From assembly GCA_022457155.1 (NCBI GenBank), contig JAJGOT010000339.1, forward strand, positions 621,501 to 685,500: a DNA stretch of 64,000 bases, written 5' to 3'. Shown here piece by piece: positions 1 to 13,200 of this stretch. The notes under the pieces were generated by a model. The model saw only the letters and a list, made by a program, of their open reading frames with translations, did no database searches and had not been told where the DNA came from. This stretch comes from Cladopsammia gracilis (Eukaryota > Cnidaria > Anthozoa > Scleractinia > Dendrophylliidae). A program made the translations under genes and the position numbers. Position 1 is the first letter of the stretch. Each line of letters starts with the position of its first letter.

Positions 1-67
1 AATGAAGACAATCAAGGCCTCAAGACAGGTGTTTGTCCATCGGGTGCCCCTGAAATGTGAGCATTTC

Positions 68-145
68 TTATCTTGAGAAGTTTGAATAGGTGTTAAAGGA
101 GTCCAGGTATGCTTGGATTGCCTTGTAACACAACATGTATTGTTC
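68..145 (-). CDS. RPTP last exon: end of D2 and stop
   Basis: Acceptor TTTTCAG at 146-152; encodes [14 protein letters not shown], the last helix of a PTP domain (compare EQYEFCYK in other D2 domains), then ends [11 protein letters not shown] and TAA. Fixes the 3' end of the gene. Confidence 0.9.
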   Translation of the reverse strand, partial: EQYMLCYKAIQAYLDSFNTYSNFSR

Positions 146-3100
146 CTGAAAACAAGCAGTCAAGACAAATAAGGACATGACAGGAGAACAATGTAAATGA
201 TATCTCTCAACTAATACTCGGAATCTGATTGGCTCACTGTAGTCACGTTCATCCTTTGTAAAATATCTAAATGTCTATTTTTATACGACACATGGTCACC
301 ATCACCATCACCATCACCATCACCATCATCATCACTGTAGAACAACACCTTTTAAGATTTTTTTCACCATCATCATCATCATCATCACCATCACCATCAC
401 CATCACCATCACCATCACCATCACCATCACCGTCACCATCACCATCACCACCATCACCATCACTGTAGAACAACACCTTTTAAGATTTTTTTCACCATCA
501 TCATCATCATCATCATCATCATCACCATCACCATCACCATCACCATCACCATCACCATCACCATCACCATCACCATCACCATCACCATCACCATCACCAT
601 CACCATCACCATCACCATCACCATCACCATCACCATCACCATCACCATCACCACCACTATCACCCCCACCATCACCATCACCATCATCATCACCATCACC
701 ATCACCATCACCATCACCATCACCATCACCATCACCATCACTGTAGAACAACACCTTTTAAGATTTTTTGACATTTAATACGGGCACACATGGTAGCTGA
801 CGTAAATATATAGATATCTTCACTCTTCACAGTGTCGAGATATGATATGATATGATATGATTTTTCTGCGGTAGCAGAAATCCTTGTATTTATATAATAC
901 GTGTTTTGTTCCTTTTAATAAAAATGTCTTACCAGAGTAGCCACAGCACCAGATCTCTTCGCTCGAATCAGCTTAGTACTCTGAAACACGTCAACAGTTT
1001 CCTCGGCTTTGACTCGCTCAGTTGTCGACTTGATGGTTGATACGCAGCCACTACGACCAACACCGTCACTGTAGAAAAAATGTAACCAACAGGGCAAAGT
1101 GGTGGATCTACTGAAGAGGGCCGGGGACCGGGGGGGGGGGGAAGGCTCCCCTTCGGGAGTGTTGCCAAAAAATGAGGAACGAAAGGCCCCGGAAATGTTG
1201 TTCAGTCTCTCACTTGTTTACTGCGTCTCCCCTAGCTTAATTATTCACTTCGGGCATCCCTTCCTTACGATGAAGTCTGGATTCACCACCGGAGACTGGA
1301 GTATAACTGCTACAGATAACTGTATACAAATAGGAAGTGATTTTTTTGAAGGTTTTATTGACTTGTTTATAGTTTTTTTTAAAGCCAACTGCGTGTGAAA
1401 CTGATCATGAATGGCTCAAGCTTTTCCTTTTTTGTTGTTGTGCTGTTTATTATAATTCTCTACAAGATGGTTGTAAACGTTTGCTTCTGTGGATAGAATT
1501 CTAAAATGATCTGAGTAGTTTATCTATGATGGAGTAATTTCTACCTTTTTCACCAACTCTTTTCCAGCATGACCCTTTTCAACAAACAACGATTTAACTA
1601 ATATTTACGCTATAGTATACCTGCACTGAAAAACAATGACGCCATTTCCGGTTTGTTGCTGAGACCTCTCTATAGCAGTTAAAAGTTGAAGTATATCCTG
1701 GGGATCTGGGCACGATTTAGGGTCGGTCCATCCAGTGAACTGTAAATGCTGAACAGTTGAGGTCTTTTTGGGAGGCTAAAGAAGCCGTAACGTGAATCAC
1801 CAAGTTCAAGACAGAGAGTAAAGAAGACAAAATGATATTACAGGTAATCCATACATTTATACATTTAAGGAGAGCTCGAGAAGTGATTTTGTCTTGACAA
1901 AACACAGACCTGTCAGTGTGTAATATTTCTACATTATATAATGTTGTCACCAGAAATGACGTCTGTTTGCTAGATCATATAATTCTAACTATAAAAATTG
2001 AAATCTTCTCGTGTTTCTGTTTCATGGGCCTCTTTGCAGAAGTTAAGAACTGACAAATAAACACAATAGCTGGATAGCTAACATCTAAACATTACGTTCA
2101 TTTGGAAGCGAGAAACCAGTGCGTGTTGTTTTAGAGGAAAATATCTCAGGTGCACACGAAGTTCTGTAGCCTAAGAGAACGTACTCATACTTCACAAAAC
2201 AAGCCCCTAATGAGATGAAGAAAAGTCGTTGTTCAGTTCACTCTTATCCTATCCTTTTAATTTTTTAGTTACTTAACTTTAATAAAGATTTGCCGAATAA
2301 AAACAATACAGAAATTTAAGCAAAGCTTGTCACAGACATCGAGATATAAATCGATGCGAAGGATATTGACGTCATAAATCTAGTATGCGAATGGGAGGTT
2401 ACACTGTTCAGAGTCTTAAATAACAGTATAACGGCATACCTCTTCATTCAAGACATTGAATCTTCTGGTTGTGATGTTGTTTGAGGTGGATTCGAAAAGC
2501 ATCTCTAAAGTGATTTTACCGTAACTCACAACTCCTGTAGAAGGCCAATACTGAGGGTAAAGCTACCATGGATAGAAATATATAAAAACCAACACAAGTT
2601 ATTGATAACGTACTAGAACAAAGTTAAAAAACATATTAAGCTTGTTATGTAAAGTAAAATGTTCTATTCCTCGATAACTTGTCGTGTCCTATATCCTATA
2701 TATGTTCCTCTGTAGCGTTTCAGCCCTGCTGCAAAATATTTGAAAATGAATAAAGAAAAACTATCAAAGAAAAGAAGAAATGAAAACACAGCTCGTTGTC
2801 TTTTTCCAACAAAGATGAACTAAATGACCTCTATAGCTCATTTGTTCTAACTAGTTATTGGAGAGCATGCGCTAGCAGGTAGATACCTCTGCGCCCTTTT
2901 TAGCGGATTTCTCGCGGGCCGAAGGCCCGCTGCGGAGCCCCACACTCATAGAACCTGTGCCCTTCTTTTTTCATGGTCATGGCTAGCGGCATGTTTCGCG
3001 GGCGCGTCGTGTGCCCCCCGCCCCCCGCCCCCCGCCCCCCGCCGCCCGCCGTTGGGCAGGACGCTCGCGGGCTCGTATGACGTCGCAAAACATGCGCGTA

Positions 3101-4127
3101 CGACGCCACGCAACATCCGGGATCTTAGCAATTTTGAAACCAAAGCGAGGCTTTGTATTCCGCGCGGTTACACGGCCGAATGTCACATCAGCTGGGAAAA
3201 CTTTTTGACGTTTTGCTGTGTTTACTAAGCGGAGTAAACCGTTTAAATTAAAGTCGTTATTTCCCTGCATTTTTTCGCGGTTTGCTACTCAAGACAGGGA
3301 TACTAGTTAAGGGATACTCAGAAGCCGCTATTAATAGTGGAAAAAGAAGAGCTTTCAGGGATAAAATCTTGCTTCGAGGAGCTTCATACGTTTTTATCAA
3401 TGTGGGAGTAATGCGGAGAGATGCTTGTCACTTCGGGTTTCAGAACTGAAGAAGCGCAGATTTAAATAATTTCCAAGCAGTAGAGGGACTTAAAGGTAAA
3501 ACAAAATGTATTTTCCGATAGGAATTTATGTTGATATCAATCTGTGATTGACTTTTTCTTTGTGTTATTGCTAGCTTTGGAGAATTGTTTAAAAATGTGC
3601 TCAAATTCAGTCGTTTTGATTTCTTTCATCGAAGACAGCTCGGCCTCGATTCGCTATAAATGGTTCGCGTTTTGCTTTTAAAGAAACTTATGAAGATTTG
3701 AATAAAAGTTTTCGAAAGAAGATTGTGTTGTCCATTTTTATGTGTTTGTCCATTCATTACATAGGTTGAAAAGCGATTTTATGTAAACAAAACAAGACTT
3801 GGATTTTATAGTTCTAACTTCACTCGCGTTGCCTTTTAATATGCAAATATGTATTTTTGGCAATTTTGATTTCCAAATCAGTTTCTCAGGCAATTTTTGA
3901 TACGCAACAGGTGTATTTTATTCGGATGTTTTTTTTTGTGAACTTTTGTACGGACTATTAAAATGTACTGTGCGGACGGTCGCGTAATACTGCTTTTGAG
4001 AATTGCTAAAATTGAAAATAACCCGGTCGTCAATCTTAATTCTTGTGCTTCCGACCTTTCACCTTAGTTAAGTTTATCATCGGCTTTCTGTTCAGAGAGC
4101 GACGCTGTTAGGCTCAGCCTATCTATA

Positions 4128-4200
<73 letters not shown>

Positions 4201-7200
4201 GAATTCCAAAGTACAAGAGCACTTGGAAAGGGAGTTCTTGGACTCAGACTATTCTTGGAATATCCTTGGACTATTGTTAAATAATTTGTTGAGTGCACTC
4301 TACCTCTTTTCCCTCTTTCAAACTGTTCAACATCACTACTGTGCCGATATCATACTGTGAAACCATGCTCCAGAAGTCATCAATGGTGTTGTCTAATGGA
4401 GCTTGAGTCAGGATATACGCGTCACGTTGAATGTAATCCTGCGAAAAAGAAGAAAGCGTTCTTTAACTTGAGCATCTCGTTAAAATGCTCAACCTCGTCA
4501 TCTAAAAATGTAAGCGTAGAACTTTCATGTAAGAACAATACTAGAACTCGTTTAGCGGAAGCAATAAATAGACGAAACAGTACCAGTTCAAAATTGTATG
4601 TCATTTGTTTCACCTTACATATTTTTTGGGAATAGAAATGCTAAGCACTGCAATTAAGTCAATGCTTCCAGCTGCCACTGACAATAATATACTTATCTAA
4701 CTGTACGAAGATCTTCCAGCAGTCAGCAACAAAATTGCCTCTCGTAGACTACAACTAGCGGGGCACTGTTACCGCCATCCAGAGTTAAGTACCGAGAAAT
4801 TATGAAGCAACTAGGAATATTGCTACTCCCTCCTGGATGGGGTGCTAGTCCATCGCAGGGTTACCCCCATCATTTTGTCGCCGGTACCCATTTATACACC
4901 TGGGTGGAGAGAGACAGTGTGGAGTAAAGTTTCTTGTCTAAGGAAACAACACGACGGCAGAGACCAGGCTCGAACCACCGATCTTCAGGTTGAAAGTCCG
5001 ACGCGCTAACCATTAGACCACCTGGTGGAAAATACTGGTCATTTATGGTTTCGTGGAATGCCTAGTTTCCCAACCGCCATCTTGGTACGTTACCAAACCG
5101 CCACCCGACATCCACAGTGATTGTTTATCGTTCACCAGTTTAAGAAGATGTTAGTTCCACGATGTTCACACGAGACAGTCGCGCACTATAAACAATTTTT
5201 AAATGGCTTTGATATTCTTTCTCGATAAATATTTTTTATTTATTTACTATCATTTATGCACTTACGTCGACAAAGGAGGCGTTGATGTAGTCCTTGCCTG
5301 GTTCAGAAGATCTCAAAAACACTCGAGTACTGTCCACTAGCATAATTCATAATAAAAATGTTAATGAGCAGAAATATGTTAACGTCAAAAATGTCCATAA
5401 TTTGTTGGAAAAGAAGTGGAAAGCCAAACTTACAGGGTACAATGTTTGGAAATCTGTTCTTGTTTATGTTTGTTGGCTTTAATGCTTCCATTGATTCATC
5501 TTCTGTGTCTACAGATTCACTGAGCAGCTGCAAATGCTAAAATATGCACATATGTAAAAAAATAAGGTTTATTGCGGATTAGGCTTTTACACAAGTTGCT
5601 CGGCAACTTTTTGGCAACTTTTGGCCTTTCGAGCAACTTTTGAGCAACTTATGGTTTCGAGCATTTTTTCGGCAACTTATGGTCTTTCGTCGAAAGACCA
5701 TAAGTTGCCGAAAAAATGCTCGAAACCATAAGTTGCTCGAAAGGCCCAATGTTGCCAAACAGTTGCCGAGCAACTTGTGTAAAAGCCTATTGCGGATGTT
5801 GCATCTTGTCTTTGCTTTCGTAATAATTGATCTTTTTGGTCATCCCTGTAACAGAAATGTAACGTTTTCAATATAGTTGTGTGTCAAGGGAAGTCATGAG
5901 TAGTAGTATTAAAACAGTTGGAAGAAGTTAAAAAGTCTTAGCCTAATTATCTCACATTTTGGTTATCCCTCAGATAATAAATGTCTAAAAAGGGACACTG
6001 GTCAAACCGCAGAGAAGGGGTGGAAGGGGAAGGGGCTGCCATACAAAAGTGACTCTTTAGAAGCTTCCACTTGTTTGTGGGCGTGGCTCAATTTATGTTT
6101 ACCCTTCGGAGGAACCAACGCAAAACATTACCAGTTATACAATTTTTCAATTTATCAAGTCATCATTTACTGATTTACTTCCTGCTATATTGCAGTACCA
6201 GCTTGTACCGTCCGGTTAATAGAACAATCTTTTCGGCTGTCTCAAAGAGCTCCGCGGTAACCAAAACTTATTGTTACATATTGAACATCATAACTAGAAA
6301 AGACGAATAAAGGCACGGCAAGCGCTAGCGCCCTTATCGATGGCACCAAGTAGAAATACCTTCCCTTCTTCAAAAAGGTAAAAACATTTCAATTGAGGTG
6401 GTAAACATGGCAAAAGATAGAGTACCACATAGGAGTATGAATTCTTCACACGTTATGAAGACTGTATGTCATATAAAGAACTAATAACTACCTTGAATTC
6501 TTGAGCATATCCTGTTCGTTTAGATGCTTTGTTTACTCTGGCGAGTTTGTTCATTCTTATCAGCAAGTCGTGCGGGGCAACCTCTGTATTTCCACAAACC
6601 AAAGCTTCCATCACAGCTTGATGAAGAAACACATACTGTTCCTACAGATAGATAAACTTATTGAAGCATGGTTTTATAAACGTCCAAAGTCGTTGTGTAA
6701 TACATCAAACTCGAGGAACAGTGTTTCATCAGATATCCAAACACCGCGAAGTGGGTTGAAAAACGAAGCGCAGCCGAGTGTTTTTTAACCCACTTCAAGG
6801 TATTTGGATTCCTGATGAAACATTCTTTCGAGTGTTTGATATAGCTTCTCAAACTGATCGTTAAATGTGGAGAAAACGAAGGAATAAAATGGCCAAAGTC
6901 TATGCAAATTAAGACAGGATATCAAAACCTCCTTCACGGTAGTGATTTCCTTTGTGTTCTCGAATTATTAATGAGTTTGAGAACCTCGTATCACGTATCA
7001 CGTATCTCGTATCACGTATCTCGAATTATTGTTAGGACCTTTTTAAAATATAGCATAGTACGGTACATAGTATATCAAAGTATAGTTTAGATGTCTATAC
7101 AACGGTTGTATTCAGGAATCAGTCACACCACTTATATGACTAAAATATTAGGTTATGCTAATAATATTAAATGGGTGTGTACTCGGAGGGGTTGAAAAGC

Positions 7201-10200
7201 AAATAAACTAAGGGAGGAGCGTTTCTTTTTGGAAATCATTGATGTTACAACAAATCAAATATCTATGCGGTAGTTAATTTTTCTTGATGTTAATTTAATG
7301 TTTATATTCCTTTCTAAGAAACAAATAAGTGAAGTAACAAAGTGAACGTTCACAGCAAACATACAACTACACACTGGTACACAGTTACTAATCGAAAAAA
7401 AAAATTACAACACCTATTTGCTATATATACCAGAAAGATACAATACTTTTTTTACTATTTGTAAATTAGCTTACGTCCTTCTGCACCATATGAGGGCGGT
7501 TGCTGCGCATGACCTTCACGTAATTGGGAATTAACACACTGTTCTGCTTCTTAGCACTTTCCAACATGGCGTCAATTCCAATGTAGGTACCAGTTCGTCC
7601 AACACCGGCACTGACAAAGCAACAAATTGAAAACATTAATCAAAGAGTTTTAAGTACAGTTGAACCCCGACGCTGTTAGGGCTACATAAAATGTCCTATG
7701 AACAGTTGTTGTTCATTTAAGCAGATTCACATAGACGACGTAATATATGTTTTTTTTTTTGTTTTAAAGAAAAGTACCGTCCAGTGCCACACCTAATCAT
7801 AAACTCACTAATGCTTAGCAGAAAGCAATTGTTTCCCTCTTTAGCTTATATATGTGGGCGGCACGGTGGTCTAGCGGTTAGCGCGTCGGACTTTCAACCT
7901 GAAGGTCGGTGGTTCGAGCCTGGTCTCTGCCGTCGTGTTGTTTCCTTAGACAAGAAACTTTACTCCACACTCCACACATTGTTAGTTGTTTCTCTCTCCA
8001 CCCAGCTGTATAAATGGGTACCGGCGACAAAATGCTGGGGGTAACCCTGCGATGGACTAGCATCCCATCCAGGGGGGAGTAGCAATATTCCTAGTTGCTT
8101 CATGCTACGGAAACCGGGTTAAGCTCCGGCCGTGTGGGCTATCGTGGCCCGTCTGCGACTTTACCTTAGCTTATATATGTAACACTTTCCTCACTCGGCC
8201 TATTATATAGCATACTATTGCTATGGGCCTAATCAGCCCCAACAACCCAAGTTTAAATAAAGTAATCATCATCAAGAGGTATAAGATTGCTCTGTAAGCG
8301 AACATTTTTCTCTTGACCCCGTACTTGTTCTTTATCCTTCTTTGCTTGCTGTGTATCTGTGTTTTTAGAACTATAATATGTAATAAATAAGTATATCCAA
8401 ATATCTTGTTTTAAGTTGTAACCTTGTATTGTTAGTTGTTTTGTAACTTTTTTTGTTTATTTGTGTATTTTGTAAATTGTAAAGAGTTGTTAACACTATT
8501 AAAGTGAAAAAAAACAAGAGGTATTCTTTTCGTGGCAAGAAGCAGAAGTGTGTAGAAGCATCGAAGACGAGAAGCATCCATATTAACTGACACCACCTGA
8601 GAGCTACTACACAGTACGAGGGTAAAGTAAAAAGTTCAAAGCATTACATATTATACGTGGATTCTTACTCTCCTTCATGTTAGGTCTTCGCTGCTTATAA
8701 AAAGCCCAGTCTGAACACTGGTTTTTATTAAATATTTTAATAGCTAGCTTTGTTTATTGCAAACTTTCGGTGATTGTTATGGCTAAAAATATTACTTCCA
8801 TAGGGAAAAGAAGTTATTTAGGGGAGTTTACCTGCAGTGCACAACGAGAAGTCCACCAGTTAGTTTATGTCTAACGCGAACCTTCCTTCTGAAAGTCAAC
8901 AAAGCTGTGGAGTGATGGGGAACGCCCTTGTCTGGCCATGTTATGTAATGGAATTGAACGACCTCACGCTTCTCTGAGCCCTTAAAGAAACATCAAACGT
9001 ATTTTAATGGAAGGGATGAAATTCAAGATTTTGAATTGCAATACAGTGAGTTACATTTTGAGTTATTTCTTCCTTTTTTATAAACATTTAAAGTGTTTGA
9101 AGTAGTCTCCCGTGAGGTTTGAGTTGTGGAGCCTACATATGGATTAGGTAAAGATGAGGTTTAAAGCGCTTTGTTAGTTGCTAAGAGAGTAGGTGAAAAA
9201 CGGACAAATGCACAATGAGTTCTATTCCTGCGTTCTATTCCTACCCACTACTGGCAGTTCTCTAGTCGTTTGACTGTGCGTATACCTCTTGCCATACCAC
9301 GGAGGTTGTGTGGTTCGCTCCTCAACTTTCTATGATACCTACAGCCGTCACCAAGCGCGGTAAAACTCGTGCGAGTAAAACAGAATTGGTTTTGATTTTC
9401 TATCTAATCAGTCGAGAAAGCGCAGCAAGTTATTTAACCATTCAAATAGCGCAGTAAAACAAAAGCGAATATCTTTTTAATGCCAATCCCTTACTGAAAA
9501 CCGCTGGCACTAAGTACGTATTTTGCATTTTCGTACCATTAATAAAATTAGCGTTCGGACAACATAATCGGCGAAGGTTTCGGTTTTGTTCAAAGTGACG
9601 GTAATTGTGCCAAACTTGGAAGTACTGGAAGTACTGTCAGGCCAATACTGGTCACACTTGGGCTGAGAAAAAACAACAGCAACAAGTAATAAGCAATAAA
9701 TAGATAAGCTTTTGGGTTTCGAGCTTACCAAACTAGCCCTAAGGCACTTAATCTTAAAGATAACAATTGAAATTTATTTATTTACATGTAACTACCCTTA
9801 AAATAAAATACTTCAGGAGTGACAAGAGGTGGGTATTTCGAACATCCTTTATTGCTGTACTCATAACAAGTTACTCTATTACAGCTTAATGAACCATACA
9901 TTAAACCGAACCTTTAGACGTAGGACGTGTAGGCAAGTTTGTGCATCTGCCGTGACTTCAGGGGGGGGGGGGGGGGGGGGAGAGTAGAGTTGTGTTTAAA
10001 ACCTCCCCTTTGGAACTGTAAAATAACAAAACAAAGTACTAAACGCGAGAATTCAACCGACAATATTGACTTCTCTCGATACACCTATCAAAGCCTGGTT
10101 GTCATGAAAGTATCACACTTCGTACAAAACAAATGTTTTCAAAATGTGTCCGAAAAAACAATGAATAGCTACTGAAAGCCTTAGCCTCCCAATATGGATG

Positions 10201-13200
10201 TTGCCTTTGGAATTTATAATATGTTCAAAGTGTGAGAAAGGGTGTACATCCGCGGGTTAATGAGAGAAAAAGAAAACAAACATGGATACCTTTCCCTGTT
10301 CAACCAGATTTGTTAGCATAACAATAGTGGCACAGTTCTCTTGCCAGATCATTCTCCAGAAATCATTGATTGTCACTTGATTGGGACCTAACAAAGGAAA
10401 ACCAGAAGTATGTAAGCATCCAACAAGCAAACGAATACCTAACACTTGTTCTACTTCACGTCTTGTTCTGTTTGGGCTCTCATGGCCAGTAGCCTAGTAC
10501 TCGTACAGACCGTACAATGTATCTTCCCTTCCCGCTCACTCAAATTTTGTCTTCAGTTCACGTCGTCACTGGATGACGAGCCGACAATATTAATAGTCAA
10601 CCTGTTTCTAGAGTTTTCTTAAAACACCTATTAGCTTGCTCGGTTTGTTAATCGAGCTGGAAGCCAGCGCGATTTATAAAATGAAAGTGTTTCTTAGTCA
10701 CAAATGGATACCCCGGGGAGGGGGGAACTCAAAATATAAAAAATGACGGGGGTGCTTGTCAGAAATTTTCGAAAAACACCCTAAAAAGGTACTTGAATCT
10801 CGACGAGCACTGCTGTCATTTTTATATGAGAGTTCCCCGCCGGGATTGTTTTGATCGCCGCATTGTTTTGAAAATTTGAGAGTAGATAAGCAGGGGCGGA
10901 TGCAGGATTTTTCATTCCCTACTAACTACGTAGCGGCTCTTTTCATAAAACTAAAAAGTGTGCGATTTCATGATGACGTACGGAATCATTAACCATGTCA
11001 GAGGTTTCTCCATGTGAGAGTGATACCAAACTTAAAACTTACCTTGAGTCGCAATGTAACAAATTGACTTCTCATCAAACGTCTGAAGAGACAAAATTAG
11101 TTAGTATACAAAACTGGTTGGTTGGTTAGTTTAGTTGTGGTTTGATGATTATAATGACTTAGTCACAAGACAACAAAGTCCTCTCTTTCTTAAAACATAT
11201 GTCACCATATTTTAAAAATATGCATGTATTTATAGAAATACACCAACAGTTATAGGACCGTGATGCGCCCAAGCTGTCCAAATGAACCATAGGACATCGT
11301 CCAATTGTCAATTATTAATTTGTATTGTACGTTCTCTAAATACAATCATAGGATAAGAGACGGATATTCCCTATTTGTCTCAAATGCTTTGTGTCTTCGT
11401 ACCGGAATGTAACTGGCGTTGATGTAGTCAGAATTTGTGCCTCCTTCAATTCGCTCCAAGACAACACGAGAATGATCATCTGTCAAAAATCAATCAATCA
11501 ATAAATCAATCAATAAATCAATCAATCAATCAATCAAGCAAGCAAGCAAGCGAGCAAGCAAGCAATCAATCAATCAATATAAAAACATTTAAGAAAAGTC
11601 CGACCCTTACATCATTTTCAAACAAATTGAACTTGATATCTTAGAACACTGCTTCCCCCCTCACTCCACCCCCCTCCCCCAAATGTAGCCTGTTAATCAA
11701 TTTTGAGATTTTTGCCGCAGTGAAGTTATAGATAGAGAGATAGATCACCGGCAATTATAGCAAGTAATGGATGATACTTACAAGTGACTATATTGCCATA
11801 ACGGTTTTTAATTCTGTTACTCTTGGCAACCTCACAGGGCAAAGAAACGTTTGCTGGTAAATTCTGCAAAATATGACATGGTATTGCAAACAACAACAAC
11901 AGCAATATAAATGGCTTCATTATTCACGTGTGATCCTCTACGCGTAGATTCAAGGCATGCTTATTGAAACGTCGCCTTGCACTGCCATTACCTTAAAAAA
12001 ATATTCTTATCTCGTGCCATAAAAAGACGAAGATAGCCAATCGATAAACTTGAAAGGCAGTGCATTTTCTTTTGAAGTCCTTTTCAGAGGTGGAAAGGGC
12101 GTGGGAGGGGGGAGGGGGAGGGGGAGGGGTGGGATGGGGTCGGGCTGGGTGCAAAAGCGTCCGTGTTGACTTTCAACGTTACATATTACTTTAAAGTATT
12201 TAAATCATACCAACCAAAGATTCAGACCTTTTCTTAAATTTATCTGGAACTATTTTGATGTATTGTGACATTTCCACGGAAACCATCTTCTGACACATTT
12301 GGAATTTCGTAAATTGCCGTTCATAGGATAGGTTATTTTCTTATACCAAATTAAATAATCTAAGATCATTTAGCATGTATCTATTAATATGATTTTGATT
12401 ACTTCCTTTACAATTTTGATGACGTTTTTCAAACGTGATGGAATTCACAATGGCGGCCTTTTGGAGATATACGTAACTTCTTTTGTTCTATTACGACACA
12501 GACTTTCGTGAATTACCTAAAATTGGACATTTTTTGGCGTACTTATATATACACTGTATCACCCAGATACTTTCAAAGATACGGAGAGGCACCCATTACC
12601 CAAAAGACCAGAAAGGCCAGGTCTGAATATATATATATATTTTTAAGTGATTTGAAGGAAAGATCATCGTAACTCCTTTGCAAGTTTCAGGAAGACTCCG
12701 AAATATTAGGGAACGTTCGCTTGATCTATTGACCTAAATTCGTCAGGGAAATGTTATGGTCTACAGTCAATTTAAATGGTTCCAAGAGAAAGTAAAGTAG
12801 GCATTGGAGAAATGATAATATAGTTGAACAAAGTCTCGTTTTGTCTTTGTATAAGCGGAAAGTAAAAGACTGTAGTGTACTGAGAAAGTGCAAAGATAAA
12901 AGTCCACGTTTTACCTTAAACTCCTCTCGCAATAGAACAGCGTCATTCCTGGACATTTTCCTGAAGTACGCTGCAAACTCAGATGCGAGAACTGGTTTGG
13001 GTTTGCTGTCTCCAGCTTCACTGCACTCTGGTTCATACTTCACACGTCGAGGTGCTTTCACGATATCTTTATAAAGAGTTTTATAGAAAATTCAAAGGAG
13101 AAAACAAAGAATATCACTACCTTGAAGAATGTCGCTACCTTGAAGGAGGTTTCGATATGTGAACCTAATAACCAAAACATTTGGTGAACTTTTGCTTTGA

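Noticed and set aside
267..774. Open frames rich in Asp-Gly or Met-Val on both strands
   Set aside because: They are translations of the CACCAT microsatellite; open in several frames and inside an intron.
7858..7930. Functional tRNA gene
   Set aside because: A- and B-boxes are present but no acceptor stem, and the sequence continues into a repeated tail: a SINE.
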